DNA of 64,000 bases, taken from contig CAYPFR010000004.1 in assembly GCA_964410285.1 (NCBI GenBank), positions 1 through 64,000 on the forward strand, read 5' to 3'. The notes beneath the pieces were generated by a model. The model was not told where the DNA came from. It did no database searches and saw nothing but the letters and a program-made list of their open reading frames with translations. Made by a program: the position numbers and the translations under genes. Shown here in pieces: positions 16,549 through 25,251 of this stretch. The DNA is from Fretibacter sp964410285 (GTDB taxonomy: Bacteria > Pseudomonadota > Alphaproteobacteria > Caulobacterales > Maricaulaceae). Each line of letters starts with the position of its first letter. The stretch's first letter is position 1.

Positions 16549-17967
16549 TTATTTCAGCGCTTTCATAATCAGATTGCTATAGCGCTCTGAATAGGGCGGT
16601 AACTGCATGAGAATATCGCGAAAACGGTCAAGCGGCTGATGCACAACAGACCGCTCATTTGACATGGATTTAAAACCTTCAAATCCGCCAATACGCCCTT
16701 GGCCAGAGTTTCCAATGCCGCCAAATGGCAGGCGCGGATTTGTTCCCGATTGTATGCAATTATTGTTCACCACCGCAGAGCCTGATGAGGTGTTAGAAAG
16801 AAAATATTCAATATTTTCATCATGTGTAGAATAGATATAGAGCGCCAATGAATTGGTGCGCGGCGCTATGTGAGACAAAACGTCCTCGCGCGCGCTATAG
16901 CCTAATACACACATGACGGGACCGAAAACCTCTTCTGACATGATCTGCATATCTTCGGTGACATCGGTGAGTATGGTAGGCTCTACGTAATTGGCTTTGA
17001 TGTTGACCGCGCCGCCGGTCACAACGCGCGCGCCCTTATCCACCGCGTCTTTGATCAAAGATTTGATGCGCTTGGTATGGCGTTCATTGATAATGCGCGG
17101 CACATAGGGTGATTTTTCAAATCCAGCTTTATCAGCATTATAAAGCGCACTAATTTGATCCGCGATCAGGGTTTGAAATTCCTCTTTTACGCTTTCATGG
17201 ACAATGGCGTAATCCGGCGCGATGCAGACTTGTCCTGCATTCATGACCCGTCCCCACGCAAGCTTTTTTGCCGCGTTTTCAAGCTTGGCCGTCTCATCAA
17301 TAATGACAGGGTTTTTCCCGCCCATCTCTAGGGTAACGGAGGCGAGATTTTCGGCCGCGGCCTTCATCACTATCTTGCCGACGGCCGTGCCGCCGGTGTA
17401 ATAAATATGATCAAAGGGTAGGGCAAGCAAAGCTTGCGCGGTCTCTACCCCCCCTTGAAACACATCCGCTTCAGCGGCGGGAAAGGCCTGATTGACGATC
17501 TCCTGAATGATTTGTGCAGATTTCGGCGCAAGCTCTGAGGGCTTGATAGCGCAGGCATTTCCTGCGGCCACGGCGGCAAAAAGCGGAAAGAAACTCTCGG
17601 CGGTGGGCGCATTATAAGCCGCCATATTCAGAACCACGCCTTTGGATTGGCGACGAATTTCGCAGCGTTTGCCCATGGTCGCCAGCGAGTTTTTGATCCG
17701 CTCTGGTCTCATCCATTTTTCAAGATTTTTGGCGATGAAATCAATCTCGGTCTTAAGCATCATCAGCTCCGCGGCGATATCAAGATCATGCGTGCCGCGC
17801 TCTTCATGGCCTGCGGCAAAGAGATCTTCTTTTCGCGCTAAAGTGGCGCCCCACAGAGCGCGCATTCGTGCGATTCGCTCTGCGGCCGTCGTATTGCGAA
17901 GGCGGCCCGTCTCTGCGCGCATGGCGCTAAATTTGGTCGTGATCTCGGATGTTTTTGACTTGGGCAT
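16549..17967 (-). CDS. aldehyde dehydrogenase (coniferyl-aldehyde dehydrogenase type)
   Basis: NAD(P)-dependent aldehyde dehydrogenase superfamily, 472 residues from ATG 17967. The catalytic glutamate is in LEMGGKNP and the cysteine in NAGQVCIAPDY. The short N-terminus and the C-terminal membrane-side tail (LDRFRDILMQLPPYSER) are those of the coniferyl-aldehyde-dehydrogenase-like class. An in-frame ATG 24 bp upstream (17991) lacks a ribosome site, whereas 17967 follows AAAGAGA. The SDR upstream (18015) probably shares the transcript; together they could oxidise an alcohol to an acid, for example at the steroid side-chain terminus. Confidence 0.8.
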   Translation of the reverse strand: MPKSKTSEITTKFSAMRAETGRLRNTTAAERIARMRALWGATLARKEDLFAAGHEERGTHDLDIAAELMMLKTEIDFIAKNLEKWMRPERIKNSLATMGKRCEIRRQSKGVVLNMAAYNAPTAESFFPLFAAVAAGNACAIKPSELAPKSAQIIQEIVNQAFPAAEADVFQGGVETAQALLALPFDHIYYTGGTAVGKIVMKAAAENLASVTLEMGGKNPVIIDETAKLENAAKKLAWGRVMNAGQVCIAPDYAIVHESVKEEFQTLIADQISALYNADKAGFEKSPYVPRIINERHTKRIKSLIKDAVDKGARVVTGGAVNIKANYVEPTILTDVTEDMQIMSEEVFGPVMCVLGYSAREDVLSHIAPRTNSLALYIYSTHDENIEYFLSNTSSGSAVVNNNCIQSGTNPRLPFGGIGNSGQGRIGGFEGFKSMSNERSVVHQPLDRFRDILMQLPPYSERYSNLIMKALK

Positions 17968-18014
17968 TGCGGTCTCTTTGCGGTTGAGCAATATAGCTTT
18001 GTTTTTCCGGCTCC

Positions 18015-18890
18015 CTAATTTTTATATTGCGGAATACCGACCGCTTTTTGTATGGCTTTTTCGGCGCCGCGTTCGGACATCAACGCCAGCATCACTTTCA
18101 TCGGTTTGACATCTTTTCCTACAAGATAACGCGGTTTCCAAACAGGTTTATCAAGTAGAGCCAATACTTCGTCGGTCACATAATCGGGATCATTCCCTTT
18201 GTTAATCTGTTCGACCATTTTCACAGTCGTGACGTCAAGAAGATGCGGCTCATAAACGGCTTTGACTTCTTTTGACATATCGCTCCAAATGCTTTTGGTG
18301 GTCTCCTCAGCATTTGCGGTCATATGGGTTTTGACCGCGCCCGGTTCTATTGAGGTCACTTCGATGCCAAAGGGCGCCAGCTCATTTCGCAGTGTATTGG
18401 TCAGTCCCTCTACTGCCCATTTCGACATATTATAACTACCGGAGCAGGCCGGGTTTGCGCGTACCGCGCCCGACGCAAAATTAATAATGCGGGAGTCCGG
18501 TGCGCCCTTTCTGATCATTGGCAAAAACGCTTGGCAGACCCGCAGCGGGCCAAATGTATTGACCTCAAATAGTTTTTGCGTTTCCTTGATGTGAAGTCCT
18601 TCAATGGGACCTGTACCTAAATTGGCAATACCTGCGTTATTTATGAGCAAATGCAGAGGGCCATTCCCTAAATGCTTAGCGACAATTTTCGCGCTTTTTA
18701 TAACTGACGCGTCTTTGGTTACGTCTTGCTCAATAGCAATAATATTCTCATGCTCTCCGAGTTCTGATGTATCTGCGCCGGGCAAAACACCCGCAAAGAC
18801 TTTCCAGCCGCGCTCCGCGAGCTTTCGCGCTTTCATCGCGCCCATCCCCATGGCCGCACCGGTTATAAAGGCTACTTTTTGCTCAGTCAT
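18015..18890 (-). CDS. short-chain dehydrogenase (retinol/17-beta-HSD-like)
   Basis: SDR of 291 residues with TGAAMGMG (about 10-17), NNAGIAN and the catalytic Tyr-x3-Lys in SYNMSKWA. The overall pattern, including SIEPGAVKTHM and the long C-terminal helix region, resembles retinol dehydrogenase/17-beta-hydroxysteroid dehydrogenase-type SDRs. It is the first gene of a two-gene minus-strand unit with the aldehyde dehydrogenase. A palindromic operator at 18973-18993 lies 83 bp upstream, which ties it to the TetR regulon. The substrate, alcohol or keto steroid, is inferred from the locus only. Confidence 0.78.
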   Translation of the reverse strand: MTEQKVAFITGAAMGMGAMKARKLAERGWKVFAGVLPGADTSELGEHENIIAIEQDVTKDASVIKSAKIVAKHLGNGPLHLLINNAGIANLGTGPIEGLHIKETQKLFEVNTFGPLRVCQAFLPMIRKGAPDSRIINFASGAVRANPACSGSYNMSKWAVEGLTNTLRNELAPFGIEVTSIEPGAVKTHMTANAEETTKSIWSDMSKEVKAVYEPHLLDVTTVKMVEQINKGNDPDYVTDEVLALLDKPVWKPRYLVGKDVKPMKVMLALMSERGAEKAIQKAVGIPQYKN

Positions 18891-18972
18891 ATCTTATCTT
18901 ACCCTCTTTGATGTATCGGCCTCTCAATATTATGTGCCGGCATAATTATGTGCCGGCATATTCGCTTTATAG

Positions 18973-18993
18973 TTTCCGAACGGCGTTCAGAAA
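18973..18993. promoter_or_regulatory. 21-bp palindromic operator, site 1
   Basis: Inverted repeat TTTCCGAAC-GGC-GTTCAGAAA, one mismatch between the 9-bp arms. It sits upstream of the minus-strand SDR/aldehyde dehydrogenase unit and downstream of the ferredoxin gene. Two near copies lie at 19445 and 28843, the last at the promoter of a TetR gene; a TetR binding site is inferred. Confidence 0.7.
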
Positions 18994-19088
18994 AGCCCAT
19001 CGGCGCGCGCGAGTCAATAACGCGAACGCGATAATTCTGGCAAGATCGGGCAAGATAGGGAGGCGTAGGACGGCAAAAAGAGTCCAAA

Positions 19089-19403
19089 TCAAGCTTCGGG
19101 AGCGATCTCTATTTTAAGGCCGTCATGGTCATCGGTAATCTTAAGTTGGCAGGAGAGGCGAGAGCCGCCTCGAATATCGACAAAATCGGCAAGCCCCTCG
19201 AGCATATACCCCTCGTCCTCCGTTTGAGCTCCGGCGCTAGCTTTGTTTGGGAAATAGACATGACATGTGCCGCAGCTTGCTGCGCCGCCGCAAGTGCCTG
19301 CGACAAGATCTGCGGCGCTAAGGGCCTCCATCATTGTTTGTCCGGTCTCTGCTGTCACGGTCCGGGTTTCGCCATTGGCAGTGGTAATCAGTAATGTTGG
19401 CAT
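19089..19403 (-). CDS. adrenodoxin-type 2Fe-2S ferredoxin
   Basis: Ferredoxin of 104 residues. The cluster cysteines are Cys38, Cys44, Cys47 (CGGAASCGTC pattern) and Cys85, spaced as in adrenodoxin/putidaredoxin. Such ferredoxins deliver electrons to class I bacterial P450s or Rieske oxygenases; the P450 at 29.6 kb is the natural customer, sharing the same operator type. No ferredoxin reductase is encoded in the window. AGAGGA precedes the ATG. Operator site 2 lies 42 bp upstream. Confidence 0.88.
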   Translation of the reverse strand: MPTLLITTANGETRTVTAETGQTMMEALSAADLVAGTCGGAASCGTCHVYFPNKASAGAQTEDEGYMLEGLADFVDIRGGSRLSCQLKITDDHDGLKIEIAPEA

Positions 19404-19444
19404 TTAATCCTCTTTACGGCTTGACTGCCGCCGCTCAAAAGCTA

Positions 19445-19465
19445 TTTTCGAACAGCGTTCGGAAA
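19445..19465. promoter_or_regulatory. 21-bp palindromic operator, site 2
   Basis: Inverted repeat TTTTCGAAC-AGC-GTTCGGAAA, one mismatch between arms, in the 100-bp divergent region between the ferredoxin (minus) and the tandem CaiB gene (plus). It could repress both promoters. It is nearly identical to the sites at 18973 and 28843. Confidence 0.72.
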
Positions 19466-19503
19466 GTCAGTAGCGCGGAAATTTTGCAAATTCAAGGTGG
19501 AAA

Positions 19504-21918
19504 ATGGCGGGTGTTTTAGACGGAATTAAGGTGCTTGATCTCTCATGGGGTATATCAGGTCCCATGACCGCAATGTTGCTCGGGGACCATGGCGCTGATG
19601 TGACCCGCATTGAACGTCCTGCGGGCGACCCTTTTGGTGATCTGCTCGGCTATAAGGTTTGGCATAGGGGTAAAAAAAACGCGGTTTTTGATCTGAAAAA
19701 TCAAGATGACATTGCGGTTTTTAAAAAACTCGCCGGCGATGCGGATGTCCTCATCGAGAGTATGTCACCTGGAAAAATGGACGGGCTCGGTATCGGCTAT
19801 GCAGCGCTCGCGAAATTAAATCCAAAACTGATTTATTGCTCTATCACCGCTTACGGGGAGGATGACCCCCGCAAAGGCTATGACGCCATTGTGGCGGCGA
19901 CATCAGGCCTTCAATATGAGCAGCGGGGCTGGCCTGAGGGCGCACTCTATCATATGGCCGGCCGCGACGATCCTTTCGCAGAGGCCGTTGATATCGATCC
20001 TAAATTTGTGCAAGGCGCGAACCGCGAAGGGCCGCTGCATCTGGCGTCGAAATGGCCGTCAATGGGTGCATTTTTTTCAGCGATTACAGGTATTTCCGCC
20101 GCTCTCTTTGCGCGTGAGAGAACGGGTCGCGGACAAAAGGTCGCCACGAGTTTGCAGCAAGGGGCCATGGCCTGCGGCTCTGGTGTGTGGCAGCGCGCGG
20201 AGGATGTTGACGCGCAGGGATTTAACACATGGATTATGGGAAGCGCTTCGCCCAAGGGGCATTTCAAATGTTCGGATGGAGACTGGATTCACAATTGGGT
20301 GCCCAATCCACGGTTTATTCTTGAAGCCTCAAAGGGGGATAGGTTAAACGCCTCACCGGATCTGACGGTACAAAATGACCCTGACCGCTTCGGTATCGGC
20401 CCAGAAGAGCTTCTGGTTATGGCACATTACCAGCCCATTTTGGCCGAAGCGATTGGCAAATTTGGCGCGGCAGAATGGGTCAAGGCCGGCGCCGAAGGTA
20501 ATGTTACAATGCAGCCTTGCCGCTCGATCGAGGAAAGCTTAACGGACCCGCTTCTTTTGGCGGATGGATGCGTTGCCGCAGTGAACGACCCAGACCTAGG
20601 CCCGATTAATCAGCTTGGAATAAGCTACCGACTTGAAAATTCAAGGGGTGAAATCAAAGGCCCCGCACGCCCGCGCGGCGCGGACACAGAGACGGTGAAG
20701 GCTTATGCTGCCAGCTTGCCGGAGACGGCGGAGGCGAAGCTGCCCGCAAAGCCAACGGGTAAGGGGCCGCTTGAGGGTATTCGCGTTCTGGATTTGGGTC
20801 TGGCCATTGCAGGTCCGTTTGGATGTCAACTTCTCTCTGATATGGGCGCGGAAGTGATCAAGATGAACACGCTATGGGATAGTTTTTGGCATAAATGCCA
20901 TATCGCCGCCATGGCTAACCGCGGGAAACGCTCCTTTGCTGTGATGTTGAAAAACCCGAAGGGTATGGAAGCGCTCAAGAAGGTAATTGCAAGCTGTGAT
21001 GTTGTGCAGCACAATATGCGCTATCCGGCTACAGAGCGCCTCGGGCTTGATTATGCGAGTCTTAAAAAGGAATTTCCGAGATTAATTTATTGCCATTCCC
21101 GGGGATTTGAGGATGGCCCGCGCAAAAACCTACCCGGAAATGACCAGACAGGTGCTTGCCTTGCGGGAATACAGCATGAAGACGGCGCGCTCTATGCGGG
21201 TGGGGACTCCCATCCTGTATGGTCGCTCACCTCTTTGGGGGATACGGGTAACGGGTTTTTGACCGCTGTCGGGATTTGCAATGCCTTGATGGAGCGTGAA
21301 CGCACCGGCAAAGGGCAATTTGTTGATACTTCCATCGTGAACGCCTGCCTGCTAAATACAAGCTACGCCGTAGCAAAACCGGACGGCTCGCCCGTTGACC
21401 GGCCGCGCCTGAATCCTGATCAAACGGGCTATGGTGATTATTACCGCCTATATAAATGCGCCGATGGAGGCTGGATTCAAGTTGCGGCTATTACAGCAAC
21501 GCAGCGCGCCGCCTTTGATGCGCTGGCGGGGCTAAATAAGATCGCGGCCTTTGCGGCCAAGGGCTCGGCCGCCCTTATAAAAGATTTGGAAAAAGCGGGC
21601 GTACCAGCGGCCATTTCGGATGGGCAGGCCTCGCGCCGCCTTTTTGACAATAAGGACTATAAGGCCAAGCAATGGACGGCGGAATATCAGGACCGCTATG
21701 TTGGAAAGCTAGAGCAGATCGGACTTACCTATAGCCTATCTGATACGCCGTGCCGGATTGGTACGCCGCCGCTTGTTGTCGGAGACAGCACCAAAGCCAT
21801 CCTAGAGGAGATAGGTTATAGCGAAACTGAAATCCTGGCCATGGCCAATGAGGCCGCTATCCTTTGCGACCCGCCGCTGCCGGGGCAAAAGGAAATGAAA
21901 AACCCGTGGGGGTTATAA
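19504..21918 (+). CDS. tandem-domain class III CoA-transferase (CaiB/BaiF)
   Basis: Fusion of two CaiB/BaiF-type CoA-transferase units in 804 residues (about 1-400 and 421-804). Each begins with the family signature (GIKVLDLSWGISGPM; GIRVLDLGLAIAGPFG) and has a RERTG-(R/K)-GQ helix. Relative to formyl-CoA transferase, the second unit keeps the catalytic aspartate (Asp580 in SLGDTGNG) while the first has Ser186 (KWPSMGAF) there, so only the C-terminal half should form the acyl anhydride. It probably activates a steroid acid by CoA exchange. GGTGG precedes the ATG. Operator site 2 lies just upstream, and the stop overlaps the DUF35 start. Confidence 0.85.
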   Translation: MAGVLDGIKVLDLSWGISGPMTAMLLGDHGADVTRIERPAGDPFGDLLGYKVWHRGKKNAVFDLKNQDDIAVFKKLAGDADVLIESMSPGKMDGLGIGYAALAKLNPKLIYCSITAYGEDDPRKGYDAIVAATSGLQYEQRGWPEGALYHMAGRDDPFAEAVDIDPKFVQGANREGPLHLASKWPSMGAFFSAITGISAALFARERTGRGQKVATSLQQGAMACGSGVWQRAEDVDAQGFNTWIMGSASPKGHFKCSDGDWIHNWVPNPRFILEASKGDRLNASPDLTVQNDPDRFGIGPEELLVMAHYQPILAEAIGKFGAAEWVKAGAEGNVTMQPCRSIEESLTDPLLLADGCVAAVNDPDLGPINQLGISYRLENSRGEIKGPARPRGADTETVKAYAASLPETAEAKLPAKPTGKGPLEGIRVLDLGLAIAGPFGCQLLSDMGAEVIKMNTLWDSFWHKCHIAAMANRGKRSFAVMLKNPKGMEALKKVIASCDVVQHNMRYPATERLGLDYASLKKEFPRLIYCHSRGFEDGPRKNLPGNDQTGACLAGIQHEDGALYAGGDSHPVWSLTSLGDTGNGFLTAVGICNALMERERTGKGQFVDTSIVNACLLNTSYAVAKPDGSPVDRPRLNPDQTGYGDYYRLYKCADGGWIQVAAITATQRAAFDALAGLNKIAAFAAKGSAALIKDLEKAGVPAAISDGQASRRLFDNKDYKAKQWTAEYQDRYVGKLEQIGLTYSLSDTPCRIGTPPLVVGDSTKAILEEIGYSETEILAMANEAAILCDPPLPGQKEMKNPWGL

Positions 21919-22319
21919 TGGGAACGTCTATGAGACCAGATCCAATTCTGCGCATTGATACCGCCTTTTTCTGGGACGGCTGTGAGCGCGGCGAATTTCT
22001 TGCGCAAAAATGTGCGGCTTGCCATAAGCTCTGGCATCCGCCGCGCCCAATTTGTCCGGATTGCCACAGCCTTGAGAAAAGCACGCAAAAGCTCTCCGGT
22101 AAGGGGACGGTTCTGTCATGGGTGCGCCAAGTGCGCCCTGCTAGTTTTGGGTTTAAAGATAGCCCTTTTGTAATCCTCGTTGAGCTCGAGGAGGGTCTGC
22201 GCATGATCTCAAATCTTAATGAGGAATCGCCGCCCCTTATCGGCATGGCAGTGGAGGTTGAATTTGCCAAAACCTCGGGCGGGAAAGCTGTGCCCGTTTT
22301 TAAAAAAGCAGGCGCGTAA
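21918..22319 (+). CDS. DUF35 zinc-ribbon/OB-fold partner of Ltp2 aldolase
   Basis: Protein of 133 residues with a rubredoxin-like zinc ribbon (Cys32, Cys35, Cys46, Cys49) followed by an OB fold. DUF35 proteins pair with thiolase-like partners; in actinobacteria the DUF35 domain of ChsH2 binds the steroid retro-aldolase Ltp2. Here the domain is a separate gene, without the MaoC part of ChsH2. The chosen ATG overlaps the CaiB stop (TAATG); a frame open further upstream would run into the CaiB gene. The stop overlaps the next ATG in the same way. Confidence 0.85.
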   Translation: MGTSMRPDPILRIDTAFFWDGCERGEFLAQKCAACHKLWHPPRPICPDCHSLEKSTQKLSGKGTVLSWVRQVRPASFGFKDSPFVILVELEEGLRMISNLNEESPPLIGMAVEVEFAKTSGGKAVPVFKKAGA

Positions 22320-23473
22320 TGGACCGCTCCCAACAAGCCTGTATTGTCGGAATCGGCCAAACAGAGTTTTCCAAAGCCTCTGGCCGCTCAGAGCAACAAC
22401 TCGCCGCTGAAGCCATTCTGGCCGCCTGTGTCGATGCGGGGGTTAACCCGCACGAGATCGACGGCGTAACAACATTTAACATTGATAATTCTGACGAAGT
22501 TGATGTCATGCGCTCCCTTGGGGCAAAGGAAATTAAATATACATCGCGTTTACCGCAGGGTGGGGCAGGGTCTGTGGCGACAATCGTGCACGCTAAAAAC
22601 GCAGTGGAATCAGGTCTTTGCGATGTTTTTGTAATCTGGCGCGCCATGAACGAGCGCAGCCAATACCGCTTCGGTCAGCCGCATTTTGATCTCTCGCCAG
22701 ACGCCCATAGTTCAACTTTTATGGAGTGGTGTTTTCCGTTTGGCGCGCAGACCCCGGCGTCATGGGAAGCACTGTCCTGCGGGCCTTACATGCATAAATT
22801 TGGTATCACCTCTGAAGATCTTGGGCGAATTGCTGTGACGTTCCGCAAGGCAGCCGCGACAAATCCTGCAGCTTGGTTTTACGAAAAACCGATCACGCTG
22901 GACGATCATCAAAATTCGCGCTGGATTGTCGAACCGACCCTGCGCTTGCTGGATTGCTGTCAGGAATCGGACGGAGGTGTGGCGCTTGTCATCACCCGAG
23001 CAGACCGCGCGAAAGACTTAAAGCAACTGCCAGTCAGGATTTTGGGGGCGGAATACTCTATGCTATTTAATCATGAGATCATCTCTGATTTCTACGCGGG
23101 CGATTTGATCCGCACGGAAAATAGCGAAATCGTTGCTGACCGACTGGAGGCAGCAGCCGGGATCGCGCCCAAGGATACCAATGTCGCCATGATCTATGAT
23201 AATTTCACCCCGCAAGTCCTTCGGCAGCTTGAAGGCTTTAAATATTGCGGAATTGGCGAAGCCAAAGATTATGTCAAAGACGGGCACCTAGAGCTTGACG
23301 GCAGAACACCGCTTTCGCCCAATGGTGGGCTTATGGGTGAGGGTTACATTCACGGCATGAACAATATCACCGAAGGCGTACGTCAAGTGCGCGGCACTGC
23401 GGCAAATCAAATCAAAGACGCGCAAACGGCTTTTCTGGCTTCTGGCCTCGCCGGCGCCATTATAGGACGATAA
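22319..23473 (+). CDS. ltp2: Ltp2-like thiolase-fold aldolase
   Basis: Thiolase-superfamily protein of 384 residues, of the lipid-transfer/SCP-x class without the standard thiolase cysteines and HP motif. The C-terminal stretch LMGEGYIHGMNNITEGVRQVRG carries Tyr343; a tyrosine in this motif is the proposed catalytic residue of Ltp2, which releases the last side-chain fragment (propionyl-CoA) from 17-hydroxy steroid CoA esters by retro-aldol cleavage. The MIYDNFTP motif (291-298) is also typical. It is coupled by overlap to the DUF35 gene, its expected subunit. C17 side-chain removal is thus well supported, though the precise acyl length is not. Confidence 0.82.
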   Translation: MDRSQQACIVGIGQTEFSKASGRSEQQLAAEAILAACVDAGVNPHEIDGVTTFNIDNSDEVDVMRSLGAKEIKYTSRLPQGGAGSVATIVHAKNAVESGLCDVFVIWRAMNERSQYRFGQPHFDLSPDAHSSTFMEWCFPFGAQTPASWEALSCGPYMHKFGITSEDLGRIAVTFRKAAATNPAAWFYEKPITLDDHQNSRWIVEPTLRLLDCCQESDGGVALVITRADRAKDLKQLPVRILGAEYSMLFNHEIISDFYAGDLIRTENSEIVADRLEAAAGIAPKDTNVAMIYDNFTPQVLRQLEGFKYCGIGEAKDYVKDGHLELDGRTPLSPNGGLMGEGYIHGMNNITEGVRQVRGTAANQIKDAQTAFLASGLAGAIIGR

Positions 23474-23475
23474 AT

Positions 23476-23781
23476 ATGAGCCAGATCTATAAACCCGGGG
23501 AAAAACTCTCAAGCACAGTCTGTAAGACCCAAATTATGGTACTTCGTGCCCCTGCCAAGGCTCTGACCATCACCTGCGGCGGCGCAGCTATGCAAATTGG
23601 CGATCCCGAGGCCTTATCCGCGATGAGCGGAGAGAATAGCGGCACGCTTGTTGGTAAGCGATATACGGACGTGGATGAAACCATGGAATTTCTTTGCACC
23701 CGCGGCGGAGACGGCACGATTGCGGTCAAGGGCTATGTTGTGAATGTGAAGGCCGCCAAAAAACTCCCGTCTTCTGACTAA
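23476..23781 (+). CDS. conserved small protein, unknown function
   Basis: Protein of 101 residues, not recognised. It has no signal peptide or membrane segment. Two cysteines (Cys16, Cys34) and a third near 73 occur in VCKT, ITCGG and LCTRGG contexts, and the middle is glycine-rich. It starts 2 nt after ltp2 and its stop directly abuts the ligase ATG, so it is translated within the operon and is very likely real. It may be a small partner of the ligase or aldolase; that is only positional inference. Confidence 0.6.
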   Translation: MSQIYKPGEKLSSTVCKTQIMVLRAPAKALTITCGGAAMQIGDPEALSAMSGENSGTLVGKRYTDVDETMEFLCTRGGDGTIAVKGYVVNVKAAKKLPSSD

Positions 23782-25251
23782 ATGAATATTCATCTGATTT
23801 TGCAAATGGCAGTTGAGGCCATGGGCGAGCGAGACTCGCTTGTTTGTGGTGATCGTCGGCTTACATTTGCCCAGCTGGGAGAAATGGCAAAAAGCGCTGC
23901 GGCCCATATCCAGCCCGGTGAGAAACTTGCGTTTCTTGCTGAATCCAGTCCCAGTTTTCCCGCAGCCTTATTTGGTGCGGCGCTGGCGGGAACGCCCTTT
24001 GTGCCGATGAATTATCGCCTCACCAATGCCCAACTGAATGCGCAGATAAAACGAATAAGTCCTGCCGCCCTAATTGCCGGAGAAGGATTTTTACAAAACG
24101 GCTTTGGCACCGATGGTGTGCGTTTGATCTCGCCCGGCGACCTGATTACCGGGCCGACCTTTGACGGAGCGGCGCCAGAGGAGGAAAATAAGATTGCCGC
24201 TGTGGAGCTATTTACCAGCGGAACAACGGGCGAACCAAAATCCGCTATTTTGGGGCACAGCAATCTCATGGCTTATATTTTTGGTACTGTAGAGTTTATG
24301 AGTGCCGAGGAAGACGAATCCGCTTTGCTGTCTGTACCTCCCTATCATATCGCGGGGATAGCGGCGGTGCTATCTTCGACTTATGCAGGTCGAAAAATGG
24401 TGCAATTACCGAACTTTACGGCGGAAAGCTGGATTGACCTCGCGCGCCAAGAAAATGTGACAAATGCGTTTTTAGTCCCGACTATGCTGCAAAGAATTGT
24501 CGAGCATGCAGGTGATAGTCTCTCGCTGCCTGCTATGCGCAATATTGCTTATGGCGGAGGGAGAATGCCGCGCGGCACCATAGAGGCGGCCATGCAGCTT
24601 TTGCCTCATGTGAATTTTACCAATGCTTATGGACTTACGGAAACCAGTGCCACGATTTGTATGCTCGGGCCGGAAGATCATCGCGCCGCGTTCCTGAGTG
24701 ATGACCCTACTGTCCATCGCCGTTTAAGCTCTGCGGGAAAACCCATTCCCTCAATAGAGCTTCAAATCAGGCGAGAGGCAGGCGGGCTTTGCGACGCCGA
24801 AGAAACAGGTCTTGTTTGGGTGAAAGGCGATCAAGTCAGCGGCAGCTACAAAGGATTAGGATCACAGCTCGATGCTGACGGCTGGTTTCCTACCAAAGAC
24901 CGCGGCTTTCTTGATGTGGACGGATATCTCTTTATTGACGGCCGCGCAGATGATGTGATTGTGCGCGGCGGTGAAAATATGTCGCCGGGCGAAATTGAAG
25001 ATGTGTTGCGTTCTCACCCGAATGTTCGGGACGCGGCGGCGGTTGGGGTCCCCGACGCAGAATGGGGGGAGGCCGTTGGTGTGGCCGTGGTTTGCAGCGG
25101 CGAGGTTAGCGATGCGGCGCTTTGTGCGTTGGTCCGCGAAAAATTGCGATCCTCGCGCGTTCCGTCAGTTATAAAACGTATGGATGAGCTCCCTTATAAT
25201 GAGACCGGTAAACTCCTGCGCCGCGTCATCCGAGACCGCTTTGCTCAGTGA
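23782..25251 (+). CDS. acyl-CoA synthetase (AMP-forming, FadD type)
   Basis: ANL-superfamily ligase, 489 residues. The P-loop-like motif LFTSGTTGEPKSA (about 150-162), AYGLTETSATI (about 283-293), GWFPTKDRGF, the hinge DGRADDVIVRGGENMSPGEIE (about 384-404) and the catalytic lysine in NETGKLLRR are all present. It forms acyl-AMP and then an acyl-CoA from a carboxylic acid. HIP or a steroid side-chain acid is plausible, as no other ligase is in the window, but its N-terminus is not clearly FadD3-like. The next gene's frame overlaps its 3' end. Confidence 0.82.
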   Translation: MNIHLILQMAVEAMGERDSLVCGDRRLTFAQLGEMAKSAAAHIQPGEKLAFLAESSPSFPAALFGAALAGTPFVPMNYRLTNAQLNAQIKRISPAALIAGEGFLQNGFGTDGVRLISPGDLITGPTFDGAAPEEENKIAAVELFTSGTTGEPKSAILGHSNLMAYIFGTVEFMSAEEDESALLSVPPYHIAGIAAVLSSTYAGRKMVQLPNFTAESWIDLARQENVTNAFLVPTMLQRIVEHAGDSLSLPAMRNIAYGGGRMPRGTIEAAMQLLPHVNFTNAYGLTETSATICMLGPEDHRAAFLSDDPTVHRRLSSAGKPIPSIELQIRREAGGLCDAEETGLVWVKGDQVSGSYKGLGSQLDADGWFPTKDRGFLDVDGYLFIDGRADDVIVRGGENMSPGEIEDVLRSHPNVRDAAAVGVPDAEWGEAVGVAVVCSGEVSDAALCALVREKLRSSRVPSVIKRMDELPYNETGKLLRRVIRDRFAQ

